Of a stretch of 64,000 nt of DNA, positions 52,285 through 61,046 are shown one piece after another; position 1 is the stretch's first letter, and every line of letters begins with the position of its first letter. The DNA is taken from positions 39,978 to 103,977 of the forward strand of contig NZ_CALPDF010000012.1 of the NCBI RefSeq assembly GCF_943193175.1. The letters run 5' to 3'. The notes beneath the pieces are model-generated. The model did no database searches. It was not told the origin of the DNA and was given only the letters and a program-made list of their open reading frames with translations. This stretch comes from Neobacillus muris (GTDB lineage Bacteria; Bacillota; Bacilli; Bacillales; Cytobacillaceae). Both the position numbers and the translations under genes were made by a program.

Positions 52285-52751
52285 CGCAAATGGGGATATC
52301 CTTGCTGGCGTAAAGCCTCATACACCAGAATAGCGGCCGTATTCGATAGGTTCAGGGAGCGAACATTTTCACTCATGGGTATTCTTAAAAAGTGATCTTT
52401 ATTTTTCTCTAATAAATCCTTTGGTAAACCGGTTGTTTCTTTTCCAAACATAAAATAATGTTCCTTTGATTCATCACTGAAATCATAGGCCGAATGAGTT
52501 TTTTCGCCAAACGTCTCAATATAGTAAAACTCACCTTGATTTTTGGAGAAAAAGTCATCCAATGAGTCATAATACGTGATGTTGACAAGATGCCAGAAAT
52601 CTAAACCTGCTCTTTTGATCATTTCCTCATCGGTTGAAAAGCCGAGAGGACGGATTAAGTGCAGGGCGGTATCCGTTGCGGCACAAGTAAGTGCAATATT
52701 TGCCGTATTGGACGGAATATCTGGTTGATATAGTACAACATGTATTGCCAA
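52281..52751 (-). CDS. trmL: TrmL: tRNA (cytidine/uridine-34-2'-O)-methyltransferase
   Basis: 156-residue SPOUT methyltransferase that 2'-O-methylates the wobble base of tRNA-Leu. It starts IHVVLYQPDIPSNTANIALT (the catalytic N-x-x-N-I region). LHLIRPLGFSTDEEMIKRAG, YFMFGKETTGLP and the knot motif RIPMSENVRSLNLSNTAAIL follow. Full length. Its last 14 codons have been duplicated at 46677-46719. Confidence 0.93.
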   Translation of the reverse strand: MAIHVVLYQPDIPSNTANIALTCAATDTALHLIRPLGFSTDEEMIKRAGLDFWHLVNITYYDSLDDFFSKNQGEFYYIETFGEKTHSAYDFSDESKEHYFMFGKETTGLPKDLLEKNKDHFLRIPMSENVRSLNLSNTAAILVYEALRQQGYPHLR

Positions 52752-52910
52752 GAATGGTCACCTCTATCTTCATTTTCCCCTCAAAATTATAGCACATTAT
52801 TAGGAGGAGTCATCTCCTTATGGAGATAATAATAGGTTTCTTCCTATAAATTTTTTGTCGCTCCTTTCATTCTGTGCCATAATGGTATCTGATACAAGGA
52901 GTGAGGGACC

Positions 52911-53615
52911 ATGCAAAAAATAATGATTGTGGAAGACGATCCTAAAATTGCCGAACATTTGAAAACACATATTGAAAAATATGGCTATGAAGTGACGTGC
53001 GTAATGGATTTTGAACATGTCATGAAGGCATTTTATGAGATCACTCCAGATCTCGTTCTATTAGATATCAATCTGCCAAGCTTTGACGGGTATTATTGGT
53101 GCCGGCAGATTCGCAAGGAGTCGGTGTGCCCCGTCATTTTTATCTCGGCCCGGATCGGGGAGATGGACCAGGTCATGGCCTTAGAGAATGGGGGAGATGA
53201 TTATATCACCAAGCCCTTTAGTGCCGAAGTTGTCATGGCCAAAATCCGCAGCCAGCTTCGCCGCGCTTATGGGGAATATGCCGCCAGACAAAAGGACCGG
53301 GTCATAGAAAACGCGGGCCTTACCTTCTTTCCGGAACGAATGGAGCTGGCCTTTGCCAGCAAAACCGTTACCTTATCAAAGAAGGAAGCAGATATCATCG
53401 AAAGCTTGATGGAACGATATCCGCGGGTGGCAGGCCGTGAAGACTTGTTAGAAAAGCTTTGGGATGACCAAAGCTATGTCGATGAAAATACATTGAATGT
53501 AAATATTGCGAGAGTTCGGAAAAAGTTTCAGGAAATTGGCTTGCCAGATGCAGTGGAAACCGTTAGAGGGGCAGGATATCGGTTAAACCTTTCATGGAAG
53601 GAAGAGGAACGGTGA
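52911..53615 (+). CDS. Response regulator, Bce-type (OmpR family)
   Basis: 234 residues. The receiver domain has acidic pair VEDDPK, phospho-acceptor Asp in LVLLDINLPSFDG and Lys in YITKPFSAE. The OmpR winged helix has ERYPRVAGREDLLEKLWDD and the wing VETVRGAGYRLN. It is followed by an intramembrane-sensing kinase and a BceAB-type transporter, so it is the regulator of a peptide-antibiotic detoxification module. Its operator is the palindrome at 54598. It overlaps the kinase start by 4 bases (GTGA). Confidence 0.92.
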   Translation: MQKIMIVEDDPKIAEHLKTHIEKYGYEVTCVMDFEHVMKAFYEITPDLVLLDINLPSFDGYYWCRQIRKESVCPVIFISARIGEMDQVMALENGGDDYITKPFSAEVVMAKIRSQLRRAYGEYAARQKDRVIENAGLTFFPERMELAFASKTVTLSKKEADIIESLMERYPRVAGREDLLEKLWDDQSYVDENTLNVNIARVRKKFQEIGLPDAVETVRGAGYRLNLSWKEEER

Positions 53616-54613
53616 AACTATTTTTTAAGGAGCATGCCTTACTGATTGTCGTTCAGGTGCTTCAAATGCTCGTCATCCTTTCCATCTTCTGGTTAGCTGG
53701 ATATCGGGATATCCAACTGTTTTTATACGCAGCTTTTCTCAGTTTTTTCATTCTGGGCTGCTACCTCCTTTCCTATTATTTATTGCGCCGAAGGCTGTAC
53801 CAGCGCCTAAACCAGCCGCTGGAATCACTGGATGACAGCTTGCAAAAAACAGATGACGCACCGATTTCGAAAGCTTTTGATCAACTGCTGCGTAACCAGT
53901 ACATACTGTTTCAAAGCAAGCTAGAAACAGTCGAAAAAGAGCAGGAAGGGCATCGGAGGTTTATGGATCAATGGGTTCATCAGATGAAGACTCCATTATC
54001 CGTCATTGAACTCACGGCTCAAAATTTAGATGAACCTGATTCCTCCAATATCCGGGAAGAAACCGAGCGGATGAAAACCGGCTTGAATACGGTCCTATAT
54101 ATGGCAAGGCTACGGACCATTGAGCAGGATTTCCACATAAAGCCGGTAAACCTCGTCAAACTGGTGGATGAAGTGAACGGAGAGAATAAGCGATTTTACA
54201 TCCGCAACAAAGTTTATCCGAAGCTGGAAGTGGAAAAGGAAGGAATGATAGTGGAGACCGATGAAAAGTGGCTGTATTTTATCCTCTCCCAGCTGATCCA
54301 GAACGCGGTGAAATATTCTTCCCACATCAGCAATCGGATCGTCATTTCCCTTTATGAAAGAGAAAAAGAAGCGATTCTGGAAGTGAAGGATTTTGGAATC
54401 GGCATTCCTGAAACGGATAAACGGCGAATCTTTGATCCCTTTTTTACCGGAGAAAATGGCAGGAAATTTCGAGAATCTACAGGTATGGGGCTGTATTTGG
54501 TGAAAGAGACGGCAGATACCCTCGGCCACCGGATTGAAATGGAGTCGGAAGCAGGAAAAGGTGCCGTCTTCCGGATTATTTTTTCAAAAACGCAAAACCT
54601 TACAAGCTTGTAA
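53612..54613 (+). CDS. Intramembrane-sensing histidine kinase, BceS-like
   Basis: 333 residues. Two membrane segments (about 12-32 and 38-58) are separated by a very short loop and no sensor domain is present, the mark of BceS-like kinases that read the transporter instead of the drug. The H-box is FMDQWVHQMKTPLSVIEL, the N-box is YILSQLIQNAVKYS, and G-boxes are VKDFGIGIPE and GMGLYLVKE. GTG 53612 is chosen, overlapping the regulator stop, with GGAAGAGG upstream. The stop codon lies within the BceR-type operator of the transporter genes. Confidence 0.92.
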   Translation: MKLFFKEHALLIVVQVLQMLVILSIFWLAGYRDIQLFLYAAFLSFFILGCYLLSYYLLRRRLYQRLNQPLESLDDSLQKTDDAPISKAFDQLLRNQYILFQSKLETVEKEQEGHRRFMDQWVHQMKTPLSVIELTAQNLDEPDSSNIREETERMKTGLNTVLYMARLRTIEQDFHIKPVNLVKLVDEVNGENKRFYIRNKVYPKLEVEKEGMIVETDEKWLYFILSQLIQNAVKYSSHISNRIVISLYEREKEAILEVKDFGIGIPETDKRRIFDPFFTGENGRKFRESTGMGLYLVKETADTLGHRIEMESEAGKGAVFRIIFSKTQNLTSL

Positions 54614-54615
54614 GG
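54598..54615 (+). promoter_or_regulatory. BceR-type operator upstream of the ABC genes
   Basis: CCTTACAAGCTTGTAAGG is an 18-base perfect palindrome containing TTACA-AGCT-TGTAA, which fits the Bce-family consensus TNACA-N4-TGTAA. A TATACT -10 element lies at 54659-54664 with no good -35, as expected for an activated promoter. The operator overlaps the last codons of the kinase. Confidence 0.78.
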
Positions 54616-54699
54616 AAAGTGAAAGAAGAATCGATAGTTACGGCCGCAATAGGCAAGGTATACTAATCACAGATCAGAAATGAGGAAGGAGATCTTGTG

Positions 54700-55464
54700 A
54701 TGTTAGAAGTTAAACAGGTAAGTAAAATTTATGAAGGCAAAATAGCCTATAAAGCATTAGATCATATCAATTTATCCATTGAAGAGGGGGAGTTTGTCGG
54801 CATCATGGGTCCGTCTGGGAGCGGGAAGACGACTCTATTGAATATGATTGCTACGATTGATGAGCCAACGACCGGAGTGATCTTGATCAATGGAGAGAAT
54901 CCCCATCTTCTTAAAAAAGAGGAGTTGGCTAAATTCCGCAGGCGGGAACTCGGGTTTGTTTTCCAGGACTTTAATTTGCTGCACACCTTAACCGTGGAGG
55001 AAAATATTGTCCTTCCGTTGACGCTTGATGGGAAAAAGGTTCAAGAGATGAAGCAGAAGGCGCAGGAAATAGCGGAAAAATTGGGGATCACCCCGATTAT
55101 GAATAAGCGCACCGTAGAAATATCTGGTGGTCAGGCACAAAGGGCAGCTGTGGCAAGGGCGATGATTCATGTGCCGAAGATGCTGCTTGCTGATGAGCCG
55201 ACTGGGAATCTGGATTCGAAGTCATCGAAGGACGTCATGGAAATGCTGGAATCGATCAATAAGAATGAGCGCACGACGATGCTATTGGTGACCCATGATC
55301 CACAGGCGGCCAGTTATTGCAATCGGGTGATTTTTATCCGGGACGGAAGGTTCTATTCAGAAATTCATCGCGGAGACAATCGCCAAGCCTTTTTCCAAAA
55401 AATCATTGATACACTTTCTTTGCTGGGAGGGGATGGCCATGACCTTTCGCAGATTCGCGTTTAA
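54700..55464 (+). CDS. ABC transporter ATPase, BceA-like
   Basis: 254 residues, MacB/LolD-type ATPase. Walker A is GPSGSGKTTLLNMIATID, the Q-loop is FVFQDFNLLHTLTVEENI, the signature is EISGGQAQRAAVARAM, Walker B is MLLADEPTGNLDS and the H-loop is LLVTHDPQAAS. With the FtsX-like permease it forms a target-protection transporter against bacitracin, lantibiotics or similar lipid II-cycle drugs. AGGAAGGAGAT lies before ATG 54700. It overlaps the permease start by 26 bases. Confidence 0.92.
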   Translation: MLEVKQVSKIYEGKIAYKALDHINLSIEEGEFVGIMGPSGSGKTTLLNMIATIDEPTTGVILINGENPHLLKKEELAKFRRRELGFVFQDFNLLHTLTVEENIVLPLTLDGKKVQEMKQKAQEIAEKLGITPIMNKRTVEISGGQAQRAAVARAMIHVPKMLLADEPTGNLDSKSSKDVMEMLESINKNERTTMLLVTHDPQAASYCNRVIFIRDGRFYSEIHRGDNRQAFFQKIIDTLSLLGGDGHDLSQIRV

Positions 55465-57298
55465 TAATGTCGTCCGCAACAAACGGTTATATGCCGCTTA
55501 CTTCCTAAGCAGCCTGTTTACGGTGATGGTCTTTTTTACATTTGCGATCTTCGCTTTCCACCCGGTTTTGGCCGGAAGTGAGATGAATAAGGCGGTACAG
55601 CGGGGGATGAATATTTCAGCAGGAATCATTTATGTCTTTTCCTTTTTCTTCATTCTCTATTCCATGAGTTCCTTTTTGAATACCCGGAAGAAAGAGTTCG
55701 GGTCCTTGATGATACTGGGCATGTCCGTTAGGCAAATTCGTCTCATGGTATTCCTGGAAAACATGGTGATTGGCTTTTTTGCCACTGCAGGCGGGATCTT
55801 GCTGGGATTGATTTTTTCCAAAGGAATTTTGCTGATTGGAGAAAATGTCCTTGTCATGGATGGCGCCCTGAATTTCTATATTCCGATTCAAGCTATACTT
55901 GTCACCTTTGTTTCGTTTATGTTGTTATTTTTCTTTATTTCGCTTTTTGTCTCCTATGTCTTGAGGAGCCGAAAGCTGATTGACTTAATTAAAGGAAATA
56001 AGAAGTCGAAGGGTGAACCAAAGGCGAATCTCTTTCTGACAGTTTTAGCCGTATTATTGATTGGAATCGGCTATGCAGCGGCTTTCATTGTGAAGGGAAC
56101 CCTTGTAATCGTCGCGATGCTGCCAGTGATTGTTGTAGTGATCCTCGGTACGTATCTGTTGTTCACGCAGTTGAGTGTTTATTTGATCCGAAGATTAAAG
56201 AAGAATGACAACATCTTTTGGCGGAAAACAAACATGATTTTATTATCCGATCTTTCCTTCCGAATGAAGGATAATGCCCGCACCTTTTTTATGGTTGCAA
56301 TTGTTTCCACTGTCGCCTTTAGTGCGATAGGAACGTTATTTGGTTTTCAAACCTTTCTGACGGCAGGGTTGAAAAATAACAATCCTTATACTTTTTCCTA
56401 TACAGCGGTTAAGCAAAACGAGCAGGATGTCGCTGTTATTAATGAAACGATTAGGGAAGAAAAGATGAAGGCGAATCACGAGCAAACAACGCTTCGCTAT
56501 TATGAGATTGGGCAAGATTCCATCGTTATCTCTAGGGAATCGGATTTTAACCGTTTTGCTAAGCTGCTGGGAGAGGATCCCATTGACATCCAAAATGGCC
56601 AGGTGAAAGTGGTTGAATTTACTGGAAATCAGTTTGGACAAACCGATGAATTGCTTGAGCAATCGATTAAATTGAATACAGGTGTTACCTTACGTCCAAA
56701 GGAAGTGATTTCTTCAAGAGCCCTGCCGGCAACGGATTCTTATTACGTTGTTTCTGATCAGGATTTTGAGGAACTGCCAGCTTCAAAAAGGGAAGAGAGC
56801 TATCATGCCTGGCAGGTAACCGATGGGAAAGAAAATATCGTAGAAGCTTCCAAAAAGATAGCAGAAATGGTTTCTCCAGGTGAATTTTATGCGAAGGATT
56901 ATAGTATCTATCAATTAAATAAGCAATATGGTCTCGTATTGTTTGTCGGATTGTTTATCGGGATTGTCTTTTTTGTTTCGGCTGGAAGTTTCCTTTATTT
57001 CCGACTTTACGCGGATTTAGAGGAAGACAAACAAAAGTTCCGTTCGATTGCCAAAATCGGCTTAACAGAGAAAGAATTGAAAAAGGTTTTGACGAGACAA
57101 ACGGCAATTCTTTTCTTCACGCCGATTTTAGTAGCGCTGATTCATGGAGCCGTTGCTCTGACCTCTTTGTCACATCTTTTCTTTTATGATTTAACAAAAG
57201 TATCGATTGCGGTATTGGGCGTATTTTTATTGATCCAAATCGTGTACTTTGCGATTGTCCGGTTTTTCTATACGAAGCAGGTTCGATCGGTTCTGTGA
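55439..57298 (+). CDS. ABC transporter permease, BceB-like (FtsX family)
   Basis: 619 residues with ten membrane segments. FRRFAFNNVVRNKRLYAAYF opens TM1 and SMSSFLNTRKKEFGSLMILG is the coupling region of the first FtsX-like domain. A large extracellular loop of about 200 residues (roughly 285-490) lies between TM7 and TM8, the drug-sensing domain of BceB proteins. GGGAGGGG precedes ATG 55439. The full regulator-kinase-ATPase-permease order matches the Bce modules of Bacillus. Which peptide it detects cannot be read from sequence. Confidence 0.92.
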   Translation: MTFRRFAFNNVVRNKRLYAAYFLSSLFTVMVFFTFAIFAFHPVLAGSEMNKAVQRGMNISAGIIYVFSFFFILYSMSSFLNTRKKEFGSLMILGMSVRQIRLMVFLENMVIGFFATAGGILLGLIFSKGILLIGENVLVMDGALNFYIPIQAILVTFVSFMLLFFFISLFVSYVLRSRKLIDLIKGNKKSKGEPKANLFLTVLAVLLIGIGYAAAFIVKGTLVIVAMLPVIVVVILGTYLLFTQLSVYLIRRLKKNDNIFWRKTNMILLSDLSFRMKDNARTFFMVAIVSTVAFSAIGTLFGFQTFLTAGLKNNNPYTFSYTAVKQNEQDVAVINETIREEKMKANHEQTTLRYYEIGQDSIVISRESDFNRFAKLLGEDPIDIQNGQVKVVEFTGNQFGQTDELLEQSIKLNTGVTLRPKEVISSRALPATDSYYVVSDQDFEELPASKREESYHAWQVTDGKENIVEASKKIAEMVSPGEFYAKDYSIYQLNKQYGLVLFVGLFIGIVFFVSAGSFLYFRLYADLEEDKQKFRSIAKIGLTEKELKKVLTRQTAILFFTPILVALIHGAVALTSLSHLFFYDLTKVSIAVLGVFLLIQIVYFAIVRFFYTKQVRSVL

Positions 57299-57409
57299 GC
57301 AACGGCAGTTGCTTCGGCCCGAATTTAATGCCCCACCAATACGTGAGCATTTTTTTATGCAGAAAAAAGGCTCTGTTAATTTTTAATGTTGATCATTGCG
57401 AATAAATAG

Positions 57410-57437
57410 AGGAAACCCGATTTTTTGAGGGTTTCCT
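57410..57437. terminator. Terminator between permease and DHFR-like gene
   Basis: AGGAAACCC (57410-57418) pairs with GGGTTTCCT (57429-57437) around GATTTTTTGA. Minus-strand tail is TCTATTTATT. Confidence 0.65.
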
Positions 57438-57453
57438 TCGTTCTTTTGTGCCT

Positions 57454-57987
57454 TTACTTTTTAACTTCATAGTGTAGTTCAACGAATTGATTGAAGTTCC
57501 TTACACTTTTCAATGATAGGTGTACTTGATCCTCTCCCTCTCTAAACAGAGGAATTCCTGTCCCAAGTAAAATGGGAGCAACTTTAATGATGAATTCATC
57601 AACCAATTTATCTTTTAAAAAAGAATGTAACAATTCTCCGCCACCAACAACCCAAATGTTTCTTCCTTCTTGATTTATAAGGTTTTTGGTGAAATTAACC
57701 GCATCTTCATGAACAAATTTTACATCTTCCTTATCATCAAGAGGAGACCTTGTAAATACATAACATTCTTTGTTTTTATAGGGGAGTTCTTCTATGCCTT
57801 GCTTCATTACCCAATCGTAGGTCCTTTTGCCGAATAAAATCGTATCCACCGTTTCATAAAATTCAGAATAACCGTTATCTCCTTCACCTTCAACTTTGAA
57901 TAGCCAATCAAGTGATTCATCTTTTGCAGCTATATACCCATCTAAACTGGTTGAAATAAATAATACTAATTTTCGGTTTTTACCCAT
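57454..57987 (-). CDS. Dihydrofolate reductase-family protein (RibD C-terminal type)
   Basis: 177 residues: VLFISTSLDGYIAAKDESLDWL at the start (quoted in part), TILFGKRTYDWVM, NIWVVGGGELLHSFL and LVDEFIIKVAPILLGTGIPLF. These are the NADPH-binding and substrate blocks of the RibD_C/DHFR superfamily, like B. subtilis YyaP/YwjB. It is probably a reductase of unknown substrate rather than true DHFR. Solitary, minus strand. Confidence 0.88.
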   Translation of the reverse strand: MGKNRKLVLFISTSLDGYIAAKDESLDWLFKVEGEGDNGYSEFYETVDTILFGKRTYDWVMKQGIEELPYKNKECYVFTRSPLDDKEDVKFVHEDAVNFTKNLINQEGRNIWVVGGGELLHSFLKDKLVDEFIIKVAPILLGTGIPLFREGEDQVHLSLKSVRNFNQFVELHYEVKK

Positions 57988-58050
57988 AATATCCCTTCTC
58001 TAATTTAGAATGAATGTTCCATTATCCGTTAGTTGAATGTGCTTTCATGA

Positions 58051-58230
58051 TTTATCCGTTCCAAGATTCGCGAGATTGTCAAAGATTCTGATAAGGCCGA
58101 AAAGCTCATGCCTTCTTATTATTATGGGACAAAGCGCCCGATTATCGATACGAATTATTATGAAACGTATAACCGGGACAATGTGTCATTAGTGGATGTC
58201 AAAATAATACAAGAAATCTATTTTAAATGA
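58051..58230 (+). pseudogene. C-terminal remnant of a Baeyer-Villiger-type flavin monooxygenase
   Basis: The frame reads KIREIVKDSDKAEKLMPSYY followed by YGTKRPIIDTNYYETYNRDN and VSLVDVK. This corresponds to the FGTKRP...D..YYE.FNRDNV.LVDV block of BVMO/cyclohexanone-monooxygenase-like enzymes. It is opened by a stop at 58048 and ends within the convergent GNAT gene at 58228. No N-terminal part is nearby. Confidence 0.7.
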
Positions 58231-58745
58231 ACAGGTTTTTCTAACCTATAAAGTCTGACTAAATTTTTGCTGTCTTCTTCTTCATATTCTCTAATAAACT
58301 CCATAGGGGAATTTTCAAGTATTCTAACTGAATACATATTTTCTTTTTCAACAATAGAAATCACTTTATTGATAGCTAAATCATACAGACAAAATTTGAG
58401 TAATCCCTTCAAAATTTCAGATCCATACCCTTTTCCCCAATATTTTTCAGAAAATCTGTAGCCAACTTCAAATTCATTGTCTTCATTTTTAACTAACGCA
58501 CAAGCTCCGATTAATGTACGATTTTCATCGTTTATTTCTGAAGTAGCCATAATGAATCGTTCAGAATTATTTTTGTGATAACTATTTATGATATTTTGTA
58601 ATTCGGTTGCATTCTCTGACTTTGTTTTACCTCTTCCAATAATAAATTTCATCACATGATGATTACTTTGCATTTCGTGGAAGTCCTCTAGGTCAGCTTC
58701 TTCAAATCTTCTTGTGTATAGACGTTCAGTCTTAAAATATATCAT
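58218..58745 (-). CDS. GNAT N-acetyltransferase (RimJ/RimL type)
   Basis: 175 residues. The start TERLYTRRFEEADLEDFHEM is typical of RimJ/RimL-like acetyltransferases, and the acetyl-CoA loop is YRFSEKYWGKGYGSEILKGL. INKVISIVEKENMYSVRILE follows as in the family. It would acetylate an amine of a protein, tRNA-linked or small substrate. AAAGGAG lies 8 bases before ATG 58745. Its 3' end overlaps the BVMO remnant. Confidence 0.85.
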   Translation of the reverse strand: MIYFKTERLYTRRFEEADLEDFHEMQSNHHVMKFIIGRGKTKSENATELQNIINSYHKNNSERFIMATSEINDENRTLIGACALVKNEDNEFEVGYRFSEKYWGKGYGSEILKGLLKFCLYDLAINKVISIVEKENMYSVRILENSPMEFIREYEEEDSKNLVRLYRLEKPVHLK

Positions 58746-58928
58746 TTCTAAACTCCTTTTTGACAGTCAATAAGTTTTCACTCAAAATTGGCTGCCTTTC
58801 GCCCAGATAATGCCAAAATAGGGGATTGAGAATAAGGCTATTCCATTGTCTTCACTTTATTCCTATGTATTTATTCCCTTTCGATTTGATATCCTTTAAA
58901 CAAACTCATGAATTTATTATAACGTATG

Positions 58929-58959
58929 TTGACTCTTACCTTACAGGATACTTTAGGAT
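58929..58959 (+). promoter_or_regulatory. MerR-type promoter (19-base spacer)
   Basis: TTGACT (58929-58934), 19 bases, TAGGAT (58954-58959). Both hexamers and the overlong spacer are the same as at 18274-18304. It lies 27 bases before the TipAS regulator, so autoactivation is likely. Confidence 0.7.
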
Positions 58960-58985
58960 AAAAAACAGAGAAAGGGGGAAATACG

Positions 58986-59732
58986 ATGTACACCGTGCAA
59001 GAAGTGGCAAAACTGGCGCATACAACCGTTAAGACATTGCACCATTATCACAAAATTGGTCTGTTGATACCGGAGCAGACGACAGAAGCCGGCTACCGGA
59101 TATACGGAAAAAAGGATCTGGAACGCCTGCAGCATATTCTTTTTTATAAAGAGCTGGGTTTTCCTCTTAAGGAAATTGGACAACTATTGGACGGAGACAT
59201 CGACAGGGAAAAGATGTTGATTGACCAAAAGGCTAGTTTAGAACAAAAAATCGAGCGATTCAAAGGACTGGTCATGACGATCAATGCCTCGATTAAAAGC
59301 ACGAAAGAAGGAGTCGATTTGGACATGGAAACTATGTTTAAAGGATTTGCTACGGATGCGGAATGGCAGGAAGCCTTAAAGGACCAAAATGAACATTTGA
59401 AAAAGGAATACGACGTCGACCTGACCAATCAACCCATTGATGTAGAAGCACTGAACGACTCAGCCAGAGAAGCCCAGTCCTTTAATGCAGATATGGTTCG
59501 CTTCTTACAAGAAGGATTTCCAGCCCATGACCCAAAAGTTTTCGAGCGGGTCAAAGAGCATTTAGCCGTTTTAGAAAAAAAGGGACACCCAGCCACACCG
59601 CAAGATTTTTTCAATCAAACTGAGTTTTTCATTATGGATGAATTTCATCGGAAAATGTTTGAGGGGATGCAGGTGGGGTACAGCTATTTTCTAAAAAGAG
59701 TGGCGGAGTGTTATTTGGGGGAGACCAAGTAA
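58986..59732 (+). CDS. MerR regulator with TipAS domain (Mta/TipA-like)
   Basis: 248 residues. The MerR winged helix reads YTVQEVAKLAHTTVKTLHHY and GYRIYGKKDLERLQ. A coiled coil runs about 75-110. The C-terminal TipAS domain (about 125-245) has the family histidines and the AHDPKVFERVKEHL and FFNQTEFFIMDEFHRKMFEG blocks. TipAS binds thiopeptide-like drugs in TipA; Mta activates multidrug pumps. GGGGG lies before ATG 58986. It is monocistronic with a 19-base-spacer promoter. The efflux gene at 18360, whose promoter has the same hexamers, could be a target; this is speculative. Confidence 0.88.
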   Translation: MYTVQEVAKLAHTTVKTLHHYHKIGLLIPEQTTEAGYRIYGKKDLERLQHILFYKELGFPLKEIGQLLDGDIDREKMLIDQKASLEQKIERFKGLVMTINASIKSTKEGVDLDMETMFKGFATDAEWQEALKDQNEHLKKEYDVDLTNQPIDVEALNDSAREAQSFNADMVRFLQEGFPAHDPKVFERVKEHLAVLEKKGHPATPQDFFNQTEFFIMDEFHRKMFEGMQVGYSYFLKRVAECYLGETK

Positions 59733-59910
59733 AAACGAACTCTATATGGGAGTTGGAAACAATGAGCCGGGGGAATTCTCTCGGCCTTTTTGATTGAGCA
59801 GCCTCAATTAAGTTAGACTCATTTTTGGAGGCGTCAATAAGCTTTGTCTTATCTTTTCTTCTAAACCTTATATATAGAGGCATGAATGTATGTTTTGGAA
59901 AAAGGTTCCA

Positions 59911-60008
59911 AGTTTTGTAGAATTTCTCCGTAGTTTTGTAGAAAAAATTAAATTTTTGTTGAATAAATTGATATTTTGAAGATTAAATTGAAATTTTGTA
60001 GAATAAAT
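59911..60008 (+). repeat. TTGTAGAAT repeat array 5 (5 units, degenerate)
   Basis: Cores at 59915, 59936, 59956 (TTGTTGAAT), 59976 (TTGAAGATT) and 59996: spacing 21, 20, 20, 20. It has no ATCTTCC terminator. It lies in the 320-base convergent gap between the TipAS and LysR genes, which otherwise holds nothing recognisable. Confidence 0.65.
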
Positions 60009-60056
60009 CTACGAAAGAAGTCCTTTCCGCCCAGTTTCAACATGATGTTTTGTACC

Positions 60057-60926
60057 CTAACTCATTAGCTTTTCCTTAACGATCTCCATAAAATTTTTAG
60101 CCGGTGTCGAGACAAAATGATGTTCCAGCCAAATGAAGCCTAAAGATGAAGTCATATTGGCATCCTTAATGGGAGTAGAATATAGATTTTGGTCCCCATA
60201 GACATCAAAAACCGATTTTGGAACAATGGTTACGCCCATTCCATCCTTCAACATCTCCATTAATACATGCATATCCGAGCACTCCGCAATACTTGTGAGC
60301 GGAAGACCATGCCTGGAAAATGCTTCAAGAATTGTATTATAAATGCCCAAGCCCTCGGTACTCGGGATAATCAAGGGCATATGAGAGATTTCTTCTAAAG
60401 AGATCATGCCTGTTGCTTTCTTGCTCACGAAAACAAATGGCTCATTGGCAAGATGATGATAAGTCAGACCACGATGTTCAAGCGGTAGACGGACAAAAGC
60501 CATTTCAATCGCCCTTGTTTTTACACTCTCTGCTAAATAAAAAGAGTCATTTTGGACAATTTTTAAGGACACAAGCGGATATTTTTTGTGAAAGGAATGA
60601 AGCATTTTCGAAAATCCGGAAACCGACATGGTATTAAGCCCGACAGAAAGTACGCCCTTTTTCCCTTCATCGGTCTCCACCAATTCATTTTTTATTTCTT
60701 CCACGCTGTTAACGAGATGCAAGGCACGTTCATATAGGAGTTTTCCTTTATCGGTTAACTCCAAGCTCTTGCCATTTCGCTCTATTAATATAACACCGAG
60801 CTCCTGTTCCAGCTGCTTCAGCTGAAGGCTGAGCGGCGGCTGGGACATATGCAATCGGTTCGCAGCAGCGGTAATGTTCTTTTCCTCCGCGATCGCAATA
60901 AAATAACGTAATTGTTTCATATCCAT
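60057..60926 (-). CDS. LysR-family transcriptional regulator
   Basis: 289 residues. The winged helix is MKQLRYFIAIAEEKNITAAANRLHMSQPPLSLQLKQLEQELG (quoted by name: residues 3-45). The linker helix follows, and the C-terminal periplasmic-binding-like effector domain spans about 90-285. It is divergent from a purine-type permease across 120 AT-rich bases that include the inverted repeat CTATAT...ATATAG near 60962-60989. That is a candidate LysR site, so it probably regulates the permease; the effector is unknown. Confidence 0.88.
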   Translation of the reverse strand: MDMKQLRYFIAIAEEKNITAAANRLHMSQPPLSLQLKQLEQELGVILIERNGKSLELTDKGKLLYERALHLVNSVEEIKNELVETDEGKKGVLSVGLNTMSVSGFSKMLHSFHKKYPLVSLKIVQNDSFYLAESVKTRAIEMAFVRLPLEHRGLTYHHLANEPFVFVSKKATGMISLEEISHMPLIIPSTEGLGIYNTILEAFSRHGLPLTSIAECSDMHVLMEMLKDGMGVTIVPKSVFDVYGDQNLYSTPIKDANMTSSLGFIWLEHHFVSTPAKNFMEIVKEKLMS

Positions 60927-61046
60927 TCACTTTCACCAACTATTTAAAAAATGTATGATTTCTATATAAATTATATATTTTTCATATAGTGAATGTCTAT
61001 GTTATGATAGCTTTCGGTTCATCTGACAGATAGAAAGGTGTTTGAC

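Noticed and set aside
26736..60008. TTGTAGAAT arrays as CRISPR arrays
   Set aside because: The conserved core is only 9-11 bases, spacing is about 20 bases with semi-conserved spacers, units alternate as dimers, and no cas gene is present.
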